The notes: generated by a model from the sequence alone, not told the origin. Shown: positions 1 to 7,814, counted from the first letter of the stretch. The stretch: DNA of 64,000 bases from Limnohabitans sp. 2KL-51 (GCF_003063645.1 NZ_NESJ01000001.1:296879-360878), one strand, 5' to 3'. Numbers and translations are program-made.

Positions 1-683
1 GCAAAAACTGGAAGACCGATTCGTCGGGCGGCATGATCCGCGTGTTCATGAAAGGACACGGCTGCCACCCTTTCGGCAACGCCAAGGCCCGAGCCGTGGT
101 CTGGAACTTCCCAGATCCCATTCCTCAGCACCGCGAGCCGCTGTACGGCACCCGTCCGGACTTGATGGCCAAGTACCCCACCCACGACGACCGCAAGGCT
201 TTCTGGCGTCTGCCCACCTTGTTCAAGACCGTGCAGGACAAGAACATCGCCGACAAGGTCCACGAAAAGTATCCACTCATCCTGACCTCTGGACGTTTGG
301 TCGAGTACGAAGGCGGTGGCGAGGAAACCCGCGCCAACCCCTGGCTGGCCGAGTTGCAGCAAGAGGCTTATGTCGAAATCCACCCCAAAACGGCGGCCGA
401 TCGGGGCATTCGCAACGGCGACCGCGTCTGGTTGACCGGTGCCACGGGTGCGCGACTGGACGTGCAGGCCATGGTGACCGAGCGGGTGGACACCGCCACG
501 GTGTGGATGCCTTTCCACTTCTCGGGTCGTTGGCAAGGCGCCGACATGCTGGCGCACTACCCCAAGGGGGCTGCACCCATCGTGCGCGGCGAGGCGGTCA
601 ACACCGCCACCACCTATGGTTATGACAGCGTCACCATGATGCAAGAGACCAAGACCACCATCTGCAACATCGAAAAAGCCTAA
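1..683 (+). CDS. fdhA: Formate dehydrogenase alpha (molybdopterin) subunit, C-terminal part
   Basis: This is the 3' end of a gene that starts upstream of the window; the frame is open from base 3. About 227 residues remain. They correspond to the C-terminal molybdopterin-dinucleotide binding domain of formate dehydrogenase alpha subunits: LILTSGRLVEYEGGGEETR and a late IRNGDRVWL segment are typical of this beta-barrel domain. The subunit oxidises formate to CO2 at a Mo/W-bis-MGD centre. The beta subunit follows 18 bp downstream, then a lipoprotein, the cytochrome b gamma subunit and fdhD, so this is a periplasm-facing, membrane-anchored enzyme. The catalytic Cys/Sec residue and the Tat signal lie outside the window. 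Confidence 0.9.
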   Translation, partial: KNWKTDSSGGMIRVFMKGHGCHPFGNAKARAVVWNFPDPIPQHREPLYGTRPDLMAKYPTHDDRKAFWRLPTLFKTVQDKNIADKVHEKYPLILTSGRLVEYEGGGEETRANPWLAELQQEAYVEIHPKTAADRGIRNGDRVWLTGATGARLDVQAMVTERVDTATVWMPFHFSGRWQGADMLAHYPKGAAPIVRGEAVNTATTYGYDSVTMMQETKTTICNIEKA

Positions 684-701
684 GCGCTCCAGGAGAACAC
701 G

Positions 702-1304
702 ATGGCACGAATGAAATTTATTTGCGATGCAGAGCGCTGCATCGAATGCAACGGCTGCGTCACAGCTTGCAAAAACGAGCACGAAGTTCCTTGGGGCGTG
801 AACCGCCGCCGCGTGGTCACGCTCAATGATGGTGTACCCGGCGAGAAGTCGATCTCGGTGGCCTGCATGCATTGCTCTGACGCACCTTGCATGGCGGTCT
901 GCCCAGTCAATTGCTTTTACAAAACCGAAGAAGGCGTGGTGCTGCACGACAAGGACATCTGCATTGGTTGCGGCTACTGCTCTTATGCCTGTCCGTTTGG
1001 CGCACCGCAGTTCCCGTCCAACGGCACCTTTGGCTTGCGCGGCAAGATGGACAAGTGCACCTTCTGCGCAGGTGGCCCCGAAGAGCATGGCAGTCAGGCC
1101 GAGTTTGAAAAATACGGCCGCAACCGCCTGGCCGAGGGCAAACTGCCCGCCTGTGCGGAAATGTGCTCAACCAAAGCTTTGCTGGCGGGCGACGGCGATG
1201 TGGTCGCCGACATTCTGCGCGGTCGCGTGCTGGCCCGGGGCAAAGGCGCCGAAGTTTGGGGCTGGGGCACCGCTTACGGTAACCAAGCCAAGCCAGGAGC
1301 CTGA
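702..1304 (+). CDS. fdhB: Formate dehydrogenase beta (iron-sulfur) subunit
   Basis: The 200-residue protein carries the Cys clusters of a 16-Fe electron-transfer subunit: CIECNGCVTACKNE near residue 15, CMHCSDAPCMAVCPVNC near 58, CIGCGYCSYACPFG near 90, and later KCTFC and CAEMC. These bind four [4Fe-4S] clusters that pass electrons from the alpha subunit to the membrane cytochrome b. The start is an ATG with AGGAG about 8 bases upstream. The gene lies between the alpha subunit and a small lipoprotein, with 2 bp to the latter, so it is in one operon. It is shorter than E. coli FdnH and lacks the C-terminal transmembrane helix, as is usual for the Fdh3 type. Confidence 0.95.
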   Translation: MARMKFICDAERCIECNGCVTACKNEHEVPWGVNRRRVVTLNDGVPGEKSISVACMHCSDAPCMAVCPVNCFYKTEEGVVLHDKDICIGCGYCSYACPFGAPQFPSNGTFGLRGKMDKCTFCAGGPEEHGSQAEFEKYGRNRLAEGKLPACAEMCSTKALLAGDGDVVADILRGRVLARGKGAEVWGWGTAYGNQAKPGA

Positions 1305-1306
1305 GC

Positions 1307-1534
1307 ATGAAAAAAACCATCTTTATCATCGGGTGCGCCGCTTTGCTCGTGGCGTGTGGTGAAACTTCGCAAGACAAACCGGGTGCGCGTTCTGACAAGC
1401 CCGTGCAAAACGGCACCGGTGTGGCGGTCTACACCGCGTCGGGCTGGAAAGCCGGTGACAAAGATGGCTGGGCCAACCACCTCAAAGCCCGCGCCAGTTA
1501 TGGTCAAGACGACCACGCCCGTGCTCCCAAGTGA
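1307..1534 (+). CDS. Small lipoprotein inside the formate dehydrogenase operon
   Basis: The protein has 75 residues. A Lys-Lys N terminus, a hydrophobic stretch and the lipobox LVAC (Cys17) predict an outer- or inner-membrane lipoprotein. The mature part is about 58 residues, polar, with a GWKAGDKDGWANHLKARA segment and no recognised domain. The ATG lies 2 bp after the beta subunit and the stop is 17 bp before the gamma subunit ATG, so translation is probably coupled. I do not recognise a family. Its position between beta and gamma suggests a structural or assembly role in the formate dehydrogenase complex, which is inference. Confidence 0.8.
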   Translation: MKKTIFIIGCAALLVACGETSQDKPGARSDKPVQNGTGVAVYTASGWKAGDKDGWANHLKARASYGQDDHARAPK

Positions 1535-1551
1535 GCCACAAGGAGAAGTTC

Positions 1552-2745
1552 ATGCGTCGCTTCTTACTGAGCATCGGTCTGGCCCTGTGGACCGTGGGCG
1601 CTGTGGCCCAAACGCAGGCCCCGGCCTCTGCGACCCCACCCACTGCCGCTGCTCCTGCCGCCGCAGCTGACAACAGCTTGGGCGTGAAAAGCGCCAACAT
1701 CTTCCAGATTGCGCCGGGTGCCGACGCCGATCCGAAGTACAAGGACCAGACCAACGCCGAACGCGGCCAGGTTCAACCCGGCAACAACGCGCCCATGTGG
1801 CGTTCGGTGGGGCAGGGCGTGACCGGCTACACCAGCCTGCCCAAAAGCCAAGCGCCTGAAGCAGGCAACCTGATCCAGCCTTTTGTGCAATACCCCGGCT
1901 CGCGTCTGGCCTCGGCGGGCGAGTCTTGGCGTCAGGTGCGCAACAACATCATCATTCCGTATGGCGCAGCCTTGTTGCTGATCGCCGTGGGTGCGATGGC
2001 GCTGTTTTATTTCTCCAAGGGCACGATCGAGCTGCATGGTCAGGAAACTGGTCGCAAGATCGAACGATTCACGCCGTTTGAGCGCTCAGCCCACTGGGCC
2101 AACGCCATTGCTTTTGTGTCGCTGGCCATCTCGGGCATCGTCATGGCCTACGGCAAATACTTCTTGCTCCCCATTTTGGGTGGCACGCTGTTTGGTTGGC
2201 TGAGCTATGCCCTGAAAAACCTGCACAACTTTGCAGGGCCCTTGTTTGCGGTGTCTTTGGTGGTGGTCTTCATCACCTTCCTCAAGGACAACCTGCCCAG
2301 CAAGGACGATGTGGTCTGGATGCTCAAAGGCGGCGGTTTGTTCTCGGGCACCGAAGTGCCTTCACACCGCTTCAATGCCGGTGAAAAGGTGGTCTTCTGG
2401 GGCGGTGTGTTGTTCCTTGGTTTGATCGTGGTCGGATCGGGCCTGGTGCTCGACATGCTGATCCCCGGTCTCATTTACGAACGCGGCACCATGCAAATCG
2501 CCAACATGATCCACGGCGTGGCGGCCTTGTTCATGATGGCCATGTTCATCGGCCACATTTACATGGGCACCATTGGCATGCGCGGTGCCTACAAAGCCAT
2601 GCGAACAGGCTATGTGGACGAAACCTGGGCCAAGGAACACCATGAGTTGTGGTACGACGATGTGAAGTCGGGCAAGATCCCAGCCCACCGTTCAGCCACT
2701 ACGACCCCCCCCGCCGCCTCGAATGCTTCCACCGCTTCGGCTTGA
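1552..2745 (+). CDS. fdhC: Formate dehydrogenase gamma subunit (cytochrome b556)
   Basis: The start chosen is the ATG at 1552, with AAGGAG at 1540-1545, giving 397 residues and a clean signal peptide; a GTG at 1531 is in frame but overlaps the upstream stop. After the signal comes an Ala/Pro-rich periplasmic region of about 110 residues, then one helix near residue 135 and a four-helix cytochrome b domain. Histidines in FERSAHWANA, KNLHNFAG, MIHGVAAL and IGHIYMG are candidate ligands for two b hemes. The subunit anchors the complex and passes electrons to quinone. The long N-terminal extension is longer than in E. coli FdnI and typical of the Fdh3-type gamma subunit. Confidence 0.93.
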   Translation: MRRFLLSIGLALWTVGAVAQTQAPASATPPTAAAPAAAADNSLGVKSANIFQIAPGADADPKYKDQTNAERGQVQPGNNAPMWRSVGQGVTGYTSLPKSQAPEAGNLIQPFVQYPGSRLASAGESWRQVRNNIIIPYGAALLLIAVGAMALFYFSKGTIELHGQETGRKIERFTPFERSAHWANAIAFVSLAISGIVMAYGKYFLLPILGGTLFGWLSYALKNLHNFAGPLFAVSLVVVFITFLKDNLPSKDDVVWMLKGGGLFSGTEVPSHRFNAGEKVVFWGGVLFLGLIVVGSGLVLDMLIPGLIYERGTMQIANMIHGVAALFMMAMFIGHIYMGTIGMRGAYKAMRTGYVDETWAKEHHELWYDDVKSGKIPAHRSATTTPPAASNASTASA

Positions 2746-2760
2746 GCCTGGAGAAACTTC

Positions 2761-3096
2761 ATGAAAAAAACCCTGCTTGTTTTGTCCGCACTGGCCATTG
2801 GCTTCAGCGCTGCCGCCAAACTACCCGCCCCCAGTGAGGAGGCCAAGGCCAAAGCCGCCGAGGCTGCGGCCAAAACCGCGCATGGCAACAAAGTGGCCGA
2901 CTTCCAGTTGTGCAAGTCCCGAGAAAAAGTGGCGGCACACTATTACAAAACCAACGGCAAAGGCAAGGCCGCACCTGCTGCCACGCCCGCTTGCGTGGAC
3001 CCTGGTGCCTACAAGCCTGCAGAAACGACGGCCGCTGCTCCCGCAGCAGCCCCAGCAGGGGCCAAGCCTGCAGCTGCACCTGCCAAAAAAGGCTGA
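2761..3096 (+). CDS. Exported Ala/Lys/Pro-rich small protein of the fdh operon
   Basis: The 111-residue product has a signal peptide (MKKTLLVLSALAIGFSAAA) and a mature part rich in Ala and Lys. The middle has two cysteines, in LCKSREKVAAHYY and TPACVDPGAY, about 37 residues apart, which could form a disulfide. The C terminus is an Ala-Pro tail. It starts 15 bp after the gamma subunit and is followed by a strong terminator, so it is the last gene of the formate dehydrogenase transcript. No function can be read from the sequence; a periplasmic accessory or scaffold role is inference. Confidence 0.75.
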   Translation: MKKTLLVLSALAIGFSAAAKLPAPSEEAKAKAAEAAAKTAHGNKVADFQLCKSREKVAAHYYKTNGKGKAAPAATPACVDPGAYKPAETTAAAPAAAPAGAKPAAAPAKKG

Positions 3097-3116
3097 TCCT
3101 TTTTTGCATCCCACTG

Positions 3117-3148
3117 AAAAATCCCCCGTCTTGTCGCGGGGGATTTTT
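3117..3148 (+). terminator. Strong intrinsic terminator after the fdh operon
   Basis: A perfect 12-bp stem (arms 3117-3128 and 3137-3148) closes an 8-base loop. The top is CCCCCG/CGGGGG and the base is A5/T5, so it can terminate in both directions. It ends only 16 bases before the fdhD start codon. Confidence 0.9.
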
Positions 3149-3164
3149 ACGTTAGGCTCAAGCC

Positions 3165-4073
3165 ATGTCTGTTGTTCTGAACGCCCCCGAGGCCGCATCG
3201 GCCCCTCTCAAGCCCCACATCACCCGAGCGCGTGCACCCCTGACCCGCAGTGTGCCCGTGTGCAACGAATTCGGTGAGTCCTCCGAGACGCAAATCCCCG
3301 CTGAGCGTGCTCTGACCATTTACCTGGATAAAAAAGAGCTGGTGACCTTGATGACTCTGGGCGCCGAGCCCGAGTGGCTGGTGCTGGGTTTCTTGCGCAA
3401 CCAGCGTCTGATTGATTCCGTGGCCCAGATCGAATCCATCACCGTGGACTGGACGATTGGAGAAGGAGAACTGGGCGAGCCCGGCGTGGCTGCCGTCAAA
3501 ACCCGCCCTAACGCCAACGTCGTGGTCGAGCGCAGCGCCGAGCGCGTGGTGACCACCGGCTGCGGCCAAGGCAGCGTATTTGGCGATTTGATGGCCCACA
3601 TCGAAGAGATCGAACTGCCGCCCGCGCAAATCACCCAAAGCCAGCTTTATGGTGTGGTCAACGCCATTCGCTTGCAAGAAACCACCTACAAATCATCGGG
3701 CTCGGTGCACGGCTGCGCCTTGTTTCAGGGTGAAGACATGCTCATGTTTGTGGAAGACGTGGGGCGTCACAACGCGGTGGACACCGTTGCCGGCTGGATG
3801 TGGATGCACGACGTGAACGCCCAGGACAAGGTGTTCTACACCACCGGGCGCTTGACCAGCGAAATGGTCATCAAGTCGGCGCAAATGGGCGTGCCCGTGG
3901 TCGTCTCGCGCAGTGGCATCACCCAAATGGGGCTGGACGTGGCCAAGCGCTTGGGCCTCTGTGCGATTGGTCGCGCCACCAACAAACGCTTCTTGTGTTT
4001 CAGCGCGCCCGAGCGCCTGGTTTGGCAGCCTGAGCTGCTGACGCCAGCCAACGGATTGAACGACAGGGGTTGA
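3165..4073 (+). CDS. fdhD: FdhD sulfurtransferase for formate dehydrogenase
   Basis: FdhD transfers sulfur from IscS to the bis-MGD cofactor and is required for formate dehydrogenase activity. The 302-residue protein shows the family blocks SSGSVHGCALF, FVEDVGRHNAVD, TTGRLTSEMVIKSAQMG and VSRSGITQMGLDVAKRLG. The cysteine loop reads TTGCGQGSV (Cys133), so only the first Cys of the CxxC pair known from E. coli is present. The ATG at 3165 has only a weak Shine-Dalgarno and is immediately preceded by the terminator hairpin, so expression must use read-through or a promoter lying further upstream. It lies downstream of its client enzyme. Confidence 0.95.
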   Translation: MSVVLNAPEAASAPLKPHITRARAPLTRSVPVCNEFGESSETQIPAERALTIYLDKKELVTLMTLGAEPEWLVLGFLRNQRLIDSVAQIESITVDWTIGEGELGEPGVAAVKTRPNANVVVERSAERVVTTGCGQGSVFGDLMAHIEEIELPPAQITQSQLYGVVNAIRLQETTYKSSGSVHGCALFQGEDMLMFVEDVGRHNAVDTVAGWMWMHDVNAQDKVFYTTGRLTSEMVIKSAQMGVPVVVSRSGITQMGLDVAKRLGLCAIGRATNKRFLCFSAPERLVWQPELLTPANGLNDRG

Positions 4074-4183
4074 TCGCCCACAGGGGTGGGCTCCCACAAA
4101 TGCGCGGCGCTCGGTCCACCAACTGGGGCTATGCTTTGTAGGAGCGCACCCCGTGCGCGATGGGCGTGGCACACGCCCTGATC
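4073..4183. repeat. REP-like element pair (copies A and B)
   Basis: Two copies of the GTAG-headed repeat face each other: copy A on the minus strand (4073-4100, degenerate head) and copy B on the plus strand (4135-4183). Copy B has stem GCGCAC/GTGCGC over loop CCC, followed by a second hairpin GGCGTG/CACGCC. Compared with the commoner GCCCAC/GTGGGC stem, both arms have changed together. Confidence 0.75.
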
Positions 4184-4228
4184 ACCATCTCACCAAAGTC
4201 TGGACACGGGCCCAATGGCCCAAGTGTC

Positions 4229-5008
4229 TCAGCCGTGGATGAACTTGGGGACGCGTTTGTTCAAAAAGGCGTCCATGCCTTCTTTTTGGTCGGCGGTGGC
4301 AAACAAGCCGTGAAACAGGCGGCGCTCGAACATCACACCGTCGCTCAGCCCACTTTCAAAAGCGCGGTTCACGCTTTCTTTGGCCGCCATGGTCGCCAGT
4401 TGGCCATAGCCACAAATCATCAAAGCAGCGCCCAGTGTTTCATCCATCAACTTGTCCAGCGGCACTACACGGCTGACCAAGCCACCGCGCTCGGCCTCAG
4501 CCGCGTCCATCATGCGGCCTGTGAGCACCAAGTCCATCGCCTTGGACTTGCCCAAGGCCCGCGGCAAGCGCTGTGTGCCGCCTGCGCCGGGGATGATGCC
4601 GATCTTGATTTCGGGCTGGCCGAACTTGGCGTTGTCAGCGGCGATGATGAAGTCGCACATCATGGCCAGCTCGCAACCACCGCCCAAGGCAAAGCCGCTG
4701 ACGGCCGCGATCACGGGTTTGCGGATGCTGCGGATGGTTTCCCAGTTGCGCGTGATGAAGTCGTTTTTGTAAACGTCGTGGAAATTGAACTTCGCCATGG
4801 CCGAGATGTCGGCCCCGGCAGCAAAGGCTTTCTCGCTGCCGGTGATGACGATGCAGCCAATGGCCTCGTCGGCGTCAAACGCCTTCAAGGCGGCGCCCAG
4901 CTCGTCCATCAGAGCGCCGTTCAGCGCATTCAGCGCCTTGGGGCGGTTGAGGGTGATGATGCCGACTTGCCCGCCTTCGGTGCGGACTTCAATGTTTTCG
5001 TAGGTCAA
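4229..5008 (-). CDS. Enoyl-CoA hydratase (crotonase family)
   Basis: This 259-residue crotonase hydrates trans-2-enoyl-CoA. The oxyanion-hole segment AAGADISAM and both catalytic glutamates are present, in [11 protein letters not shown] and [19 protein letters not shown], so it should be an active hydratase, close to mitochondrial ECHS1 and to PaaF. The start is a TTG at 5008 with AGGAG 8 bases upstream on the minus strand; no better ATG exists. It is transcribed away from paaG-paaI-paaK, and the shared intergenic region is now split by an insertion sequence. A role in phenylacetate or fatty-acid beta-oxidation is likely; which one cannot be decided here. Confidence 0.92.
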   Translation of the reverse strand: MTYENIEVRTEGGQVGIITLNRPKALNALNGALMDELGAALKAFDADEAIGCIVITGSEKAFAAGADISAMAKFNFHDVYKNDFITRNWETIRSIRKPVIAAVSGFALGGGCELAMMCDFIIAADNAKFGQPEIKIGIIPGAGGTQRLPRALGKSKAMDLVLTGRMMDAAEAERGGLVSRVVPLDKLMDETLGAALMICGYGQLATMAAKESVNRAFESGLSDGVMFERRLFHGLFATADQKEGMDAFLNKRVPKFIHG

Positions 5009-5114
5009 GTGCTGTCTCCTGTGTGAGCGTCAAACGGAATGAATGGGCTCACTATACCCAAGGCGCTGACCGAGGGGTTTCAAGCCCTGATGGCTCCAAA
5101 ACCTAGGGAAAACC

Positions 5115-5129
5115 CAAGGAAACAATTAA
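5115..5129 (+). repeat. Left copy of the 15-bp target duplication
   Basis: CAAGGAAACAATTAA directly flanks the left inverted repeat of the insertion sequence and is repeated exactly at 6506-6520. Confidence 0.9.
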
Positions 5130-6505
5130 TGTCGGGAACAAATAGGTTGTCCGGTTTTTAGCAAGTAATCTGTCCGGTTTGGGGAGTGCGATGCAAGACG
5201 CACCGATCAGCCGGACTCGCTACATGCAGGAGAACCGGAAGATGAGATTCGAACAGGCATATGTTGGCTGGAATGAAGGCAGGCTGAATCAGAGCGAGGC
5301 CGCTGAGCTGCTGGGCCAATGCGAGCGCAGTTTTCGCCGTCACGTCCAGCGTTATGAGGCTGACGGGCTGCAAGGGCTATTGGACAGGCGACTGAGCCAA
5401 ATCTCCAAGCGCCGAGCCAGCGCAGCCGAGGTGGACCAGGTGGTTGAGCTGTACAAAACCAGTTTTGCAGGCTGGAATCTGAGCCATTTCCACAGCAAAT
5501 ACAAGGCTGAATTCAAAGGCTTGCGTAGCTACAGTTGGCTCAAAAGCGTGCTCCAAGGAGCGGGTGCGGCCAAAGTTCACAAGGCGCGTGGCAAGCACCG
5601 CATCAAGCGCGACAGGGCACCGCTGGCGGGGATGATGATCCACCAAGATGCCAGCACTCACCGCTGGGTTGATCAATCGGTGTGGGATTTGGTGGTCACG
5701 ATGGACGATGCAACGGGCGAGCACACGTCCATGTTCTTTTGTGAACAAGAAGGCAGCGCCTCCAGCTTTCACGGGATTGGTCAAACGATCGCCCGCTATG
5801 GGCTATTTGCAAGCCTGTACACCGATCGCGGGGCGCATTACTTCACCACACCCAAGGCCGGTGGCAAAGTCGACAAAGTCAACCTCACGCAGCTTGGGCG
5901 GGCCCTCAAGCAACTGGGGATTGGTCACATTGCAGCCTACTCGCCCCAGGCGCGCGGGCGCAGCGAGCGGGCCTTTCAAACGCATCAGGGCCGTTTGCCA
6001 CAAGAGTTGGCGCGAGCGGGTATCACAGACATACAGGCGGCCAACCGCTATCTGGAGGAGGTGTATCGCCCAGGGCACAACCGAGAGTTTGGGGTGGCCA
6101 GCCGCTGCGAGGGGACAGCTTATGTGCCGTTCATCAGCGGCAATCTCCCTGATATTTTGTGTGAGCAGCACGAGCGCACGGCAGACAACGACAACTGCGT
6201 CAGCTTTGAAGCAATGCAGCTACAGATCCCGACGGACGAGTTCAGGTATCACTATGTGCATACGCGCTTGAGGGTGCATCGGTATGTGGATGCGACGCTG
6301 GCTGTGTTTCATGGGCCGCGCAGGCTCGCTTGTTATGACGCGAAGGGGCAGCAGCGCCAAGACCCAGGAAAGGAGCAAAGGCTGGCCGCATGAAGCCAGT
6401 CAAAAGACGGACCGCTTACTTGCTCAAAAGCAGCTCATGAGTGCAAGCAAGAAAAGCGGACAATTAACTTGCTACGAAACCGGACAGTTCTATTTACTGC
6501 CGACA
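5130..6505 (+). mobile_element. IS1202/ISNCY-like insertion sequence, complete, 1376 bp
   Basis: The element is bounded by imperfect terminal inverted repeats of about 50 bp (left 5130-5180, right about 6452-6505). Both begin TGTCGG and share AAATAG, TGTCCGGTTT and AGCAAGT blocks. TGTCCG recurs twice at each end, as expected for iterated transposase sites. It is flanked by an exact 15-bp direct repeat and carries one transposase gene. Long target duplications are a known mark of the IS1202 family, whose ISTde1 subgroup makes roughly 15-18 bp duplications; that assignment is from memory. The intact ends, ORF and duplication indicate a recent insertion. Confidence 0.9.
5191..6393 (+). CDS. DDE transposase of the IS1202/ISNCY-like element
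   Basis: The protein is about 400 residues. It has an N-terminal helix-turn-helix (QSEAAELLGQCERSFRRHV) and an rve-type DDE core: Asp in HQDASTHRW, Asp in YTDRGAH and Glu in RGRSERAF. The C terminus has the LQIP...YHYVHTRLRVHRY module typical of ISNCY transposases. The start is uncertain: ATG 5191 has GGGGAG 4 bases upstream, and ATGs at 5224 and 5242 are alternatives, the last matching the usual MRFEQAY beginning of relatives. The frame is intact, so the element may be active. Confidence 0.92.
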   Translation: MQDAPISRTRYMQENRKMRFEQAYVGWNEGRLNQSEAAELLGQCERSFRRHVQRYEADGLQGLLDRRLSQISKRRASAAEVDQVVELYKTSFAGWNLSHFHSKYKAEFKGLRSYSWLKSVLQGAGAAKVHKARGKHRIKRDRAPLAGMMIHQDASTHRWVDQSVWDLVVTMDDATGEHTSMFFCEQEGSASSFHGIGQTIARYGLFASLYTDRGAHYFTTPKAGGKVDKVNLTQLGRALKQLGIGHIAAYSPQARGRSERAFQTHQGRLPQELARAGITDIQAANRYLEEVYRPGHNREFGVASRCEGTAYVPFISGNLPDILCEQHERTADNDNCVSFEAMQLQIPTDEFRYHYVHTRLRVHRYVDATLAVFHGPRRLACYDAKGQQRQDPGKEQRLAA

Positions 6506-6520
6506 CAAGGAAACAATTAA
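6506..6520 (+). repeat. Right copy of the 15-bp target duplication
   Basis: An exact repeat of 5115-5129, directly after the right inverted repeat. Its last four bases (TTAA) are also the first four of the palindrome at 6517-6540. Confidence 0.9.
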
Positions 6521-6540
6521 CCAACCGATTGGTCGGTTAA
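6517..6540. promoter_or_regulatory. Probable TetR-family (PaaR-like) operator before paaG
   Basis: A 24-bp palindrome, with arms TTAACCAACCGA and TTGGTCGGTTAA matching at 10 of 12 positions, lies 28 bases before the paaG ATG. The ACCGA/TCGGT core and size fit a TetR-type repressor. PaaR-type TetR proteins that respond to phenylacetyl-CoA are known in betaproteobacteria; the link to this site is inferred. Confidence 0.6.
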
Positions 6541-6568
6541 TGGTACATTTTCGCATTCGGAGATTTTC

Positions 6569-7372
6569 ATGACTGATCCATCATCATCCACTGTTTTGTA
6601 TGAAGAACACGGCCCTGTGGCGGTGGTCACGCTCAACCGGCCTGCTGCGCTGAACAGTTTTGACCGTCAAATGCACCACGATCTGTGGGCGGCTTTTGAC
6701 CAGGCCGAAGCCAACGCCCAGATTCGCGCCATGGTGCTGACCGGCGCCGGGCGAGGTTTTTGCGCCGGTGCCGATTTGTCGTCCTTTGATTTCACGCCGG
6801 GTCCTGACCGCGTGGCTCGGGCCGATCCTGGGCCCATCATTGATCAGGCGTTCAACCCCACCACACGGCGCATCCAATCCTTGCGCATGCCCATTGTGGC
6901 CGCTGTGAACGGGGTGGCTGCAGGTGCAGGCGCTTCGGTGGCCATGGCCTGTGACATCGCCATTGCGGCCCCTCAGGCCAGCTTTATTCAAGCCTTCAGC
7001 AAAATCGGATTGATCCCGGATGCAGGCAGCAGCTGGTTGTTGGTCGAGCGCTTGGGGCTGCCGCGGGCGCTGGCCTTGGCCATGACGGGCGACAAGTTGC
7101 CGGCCCAGCAGGCCAAGGAATGGGGTTTGATTTGGGACGTGGCCGACGACCCCTTGGCCGCTGCCTTGACCTTGGCGCAGCGTTTGGCGAGCATGCCCAC
7201 CCAAGCCTTGGTGGCCACCCGGGCGTTGTTGCAAGGCGCCACCACCCGCAGTCTGTCTGAACAGCTGGATCTGGAGCGAGACATGCAGTCGGCGATGGGC
7301 CGCACGCACGACTATTTCGAGGGGGTGCAGGCCTTCCTTGAAAAACGCGCACCCCAATTCAAAGGCGAATGA
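6569..7372 (+). CDS. paaG: PaaG-like ring-1,2-epoxyphenylacetyl-CoA isomerase
   Basis: This 267-residue crotonase fits PaaG, which isomerises ring-1,2-epoxyphenylacetyl-CoA to the oxepin in the aerobic phenylacetate pathway. Visible marks are the oxyanion-hole segment GRGFCAGADLSSF, GAGASVAMACDIAIA in place of the first hydratase Glu, and IGLIPDAGSSWLL, whose Asp is the catalytic acid of PaaG. The ATG at 6569 has CGGAG 5 to 9 bases upstream. It overlaps paaI by 4 bases and heads a paaG-paaI-paaK operon behind a TetR-type operator. The paaABCDE and paaZ genes are not in the window. Confidence 0.9.
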   Translation: MTDPSSSTVLYEEHGPVAVVTLNRPAALNSFDRQMHHDLWAAFDQAEANAQIRAMVLTGAGRGFCAGADLSSFDFTPGPDRVARADPGPIIDQAFNPTTRRIQSLRMPIVAAVNGVAAGAGASVAMACDIAIAAPQASFIQAFSKIGLIPDAGSSWLLVERLGLPRALALAMTGDKLPAQQAKEWGLIWDVADDPLAAALTLAQRLASMPTQALVATRALLQGATTRSLSEQLDLERDMQSAMGRTHDYFEGVQAFLEKRAPQFKGE

Positions 7373-7803
7373 TGAGCGACCCCCAAGCACTGGCCCGGTT
7401 GGTGGGCGAGACGATGTTCGCTGTCGACGTGGCTTCCAAAGACACCATGGGCATGGAACTGCTGGTCTGCGAACCCGGCCGCGCCTTGATGCGCATGACG
7501 GTCAAAGCGCTGCACCTGAATGGACACCAAATTTGCCATGGCGGTTTCATCTTCACGCTGGCCGATTCGACCTTTGCCTTTGCCTGTAACAGCTACAACA
7601 AGAACGCGGTGGCTGCGGGTTGCAGCATCGAATTTTTGAAGCCCGGCAAGTTGGACGATGTGCTGACCTGTGAAGGCATTGAGCAAACGCTCAGCGGACG
7701 TCACGGCATCTACGACATGAAAGTCACCAACCAAAACGGTGAAGTCATCGCCATGTTCCGTGGCAAAAGCGCGCAGATCCCGGGCACCGTCATCCCCGAA
7801 TAA
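7369..7803 (+). CDS. paaI: PaaI hydroxyphenylacetyl-CoA thioesterase
   Basis: The 144-residue hotdog-fold thioesterase has the PaaI core NGHQICHGGFIFTLADSTFA, in which the Asp of LADS is catalytic. PaaI releases CoA from stalled hydroxyphenylacetyl-CoA intermediates and protects the CoA pool. The ATG at 7369 overlaps the paaG stop in an ATGA arrangement; a second ATG follows at 7372. It sits between paaG and paaK, which supports the assignment over a generic thioesterase. Confidence 0.93.
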   Translation: MMSDPQALARLVGETMFAVDVASKDTMGMELLVCEPGRALMRMTVKALHLNGHQICHGGFIFTLADSTFAFACNSYNKNAVAAGCSIEFLKPGKLDDVLTCEGIEQTLSGRHGIYDMKVTNQNGEVIAMFRGKSAQIPGTVIPE

Positions 7804-7814
7804 GTTTATGAATT

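Noticed and set aside
4160..5026. A 288-codon plus-strand open frame over the enoyl-CoA hydratase
   Set aside because: Antisense shadow; the minus-strand crotonase motifs are complete.
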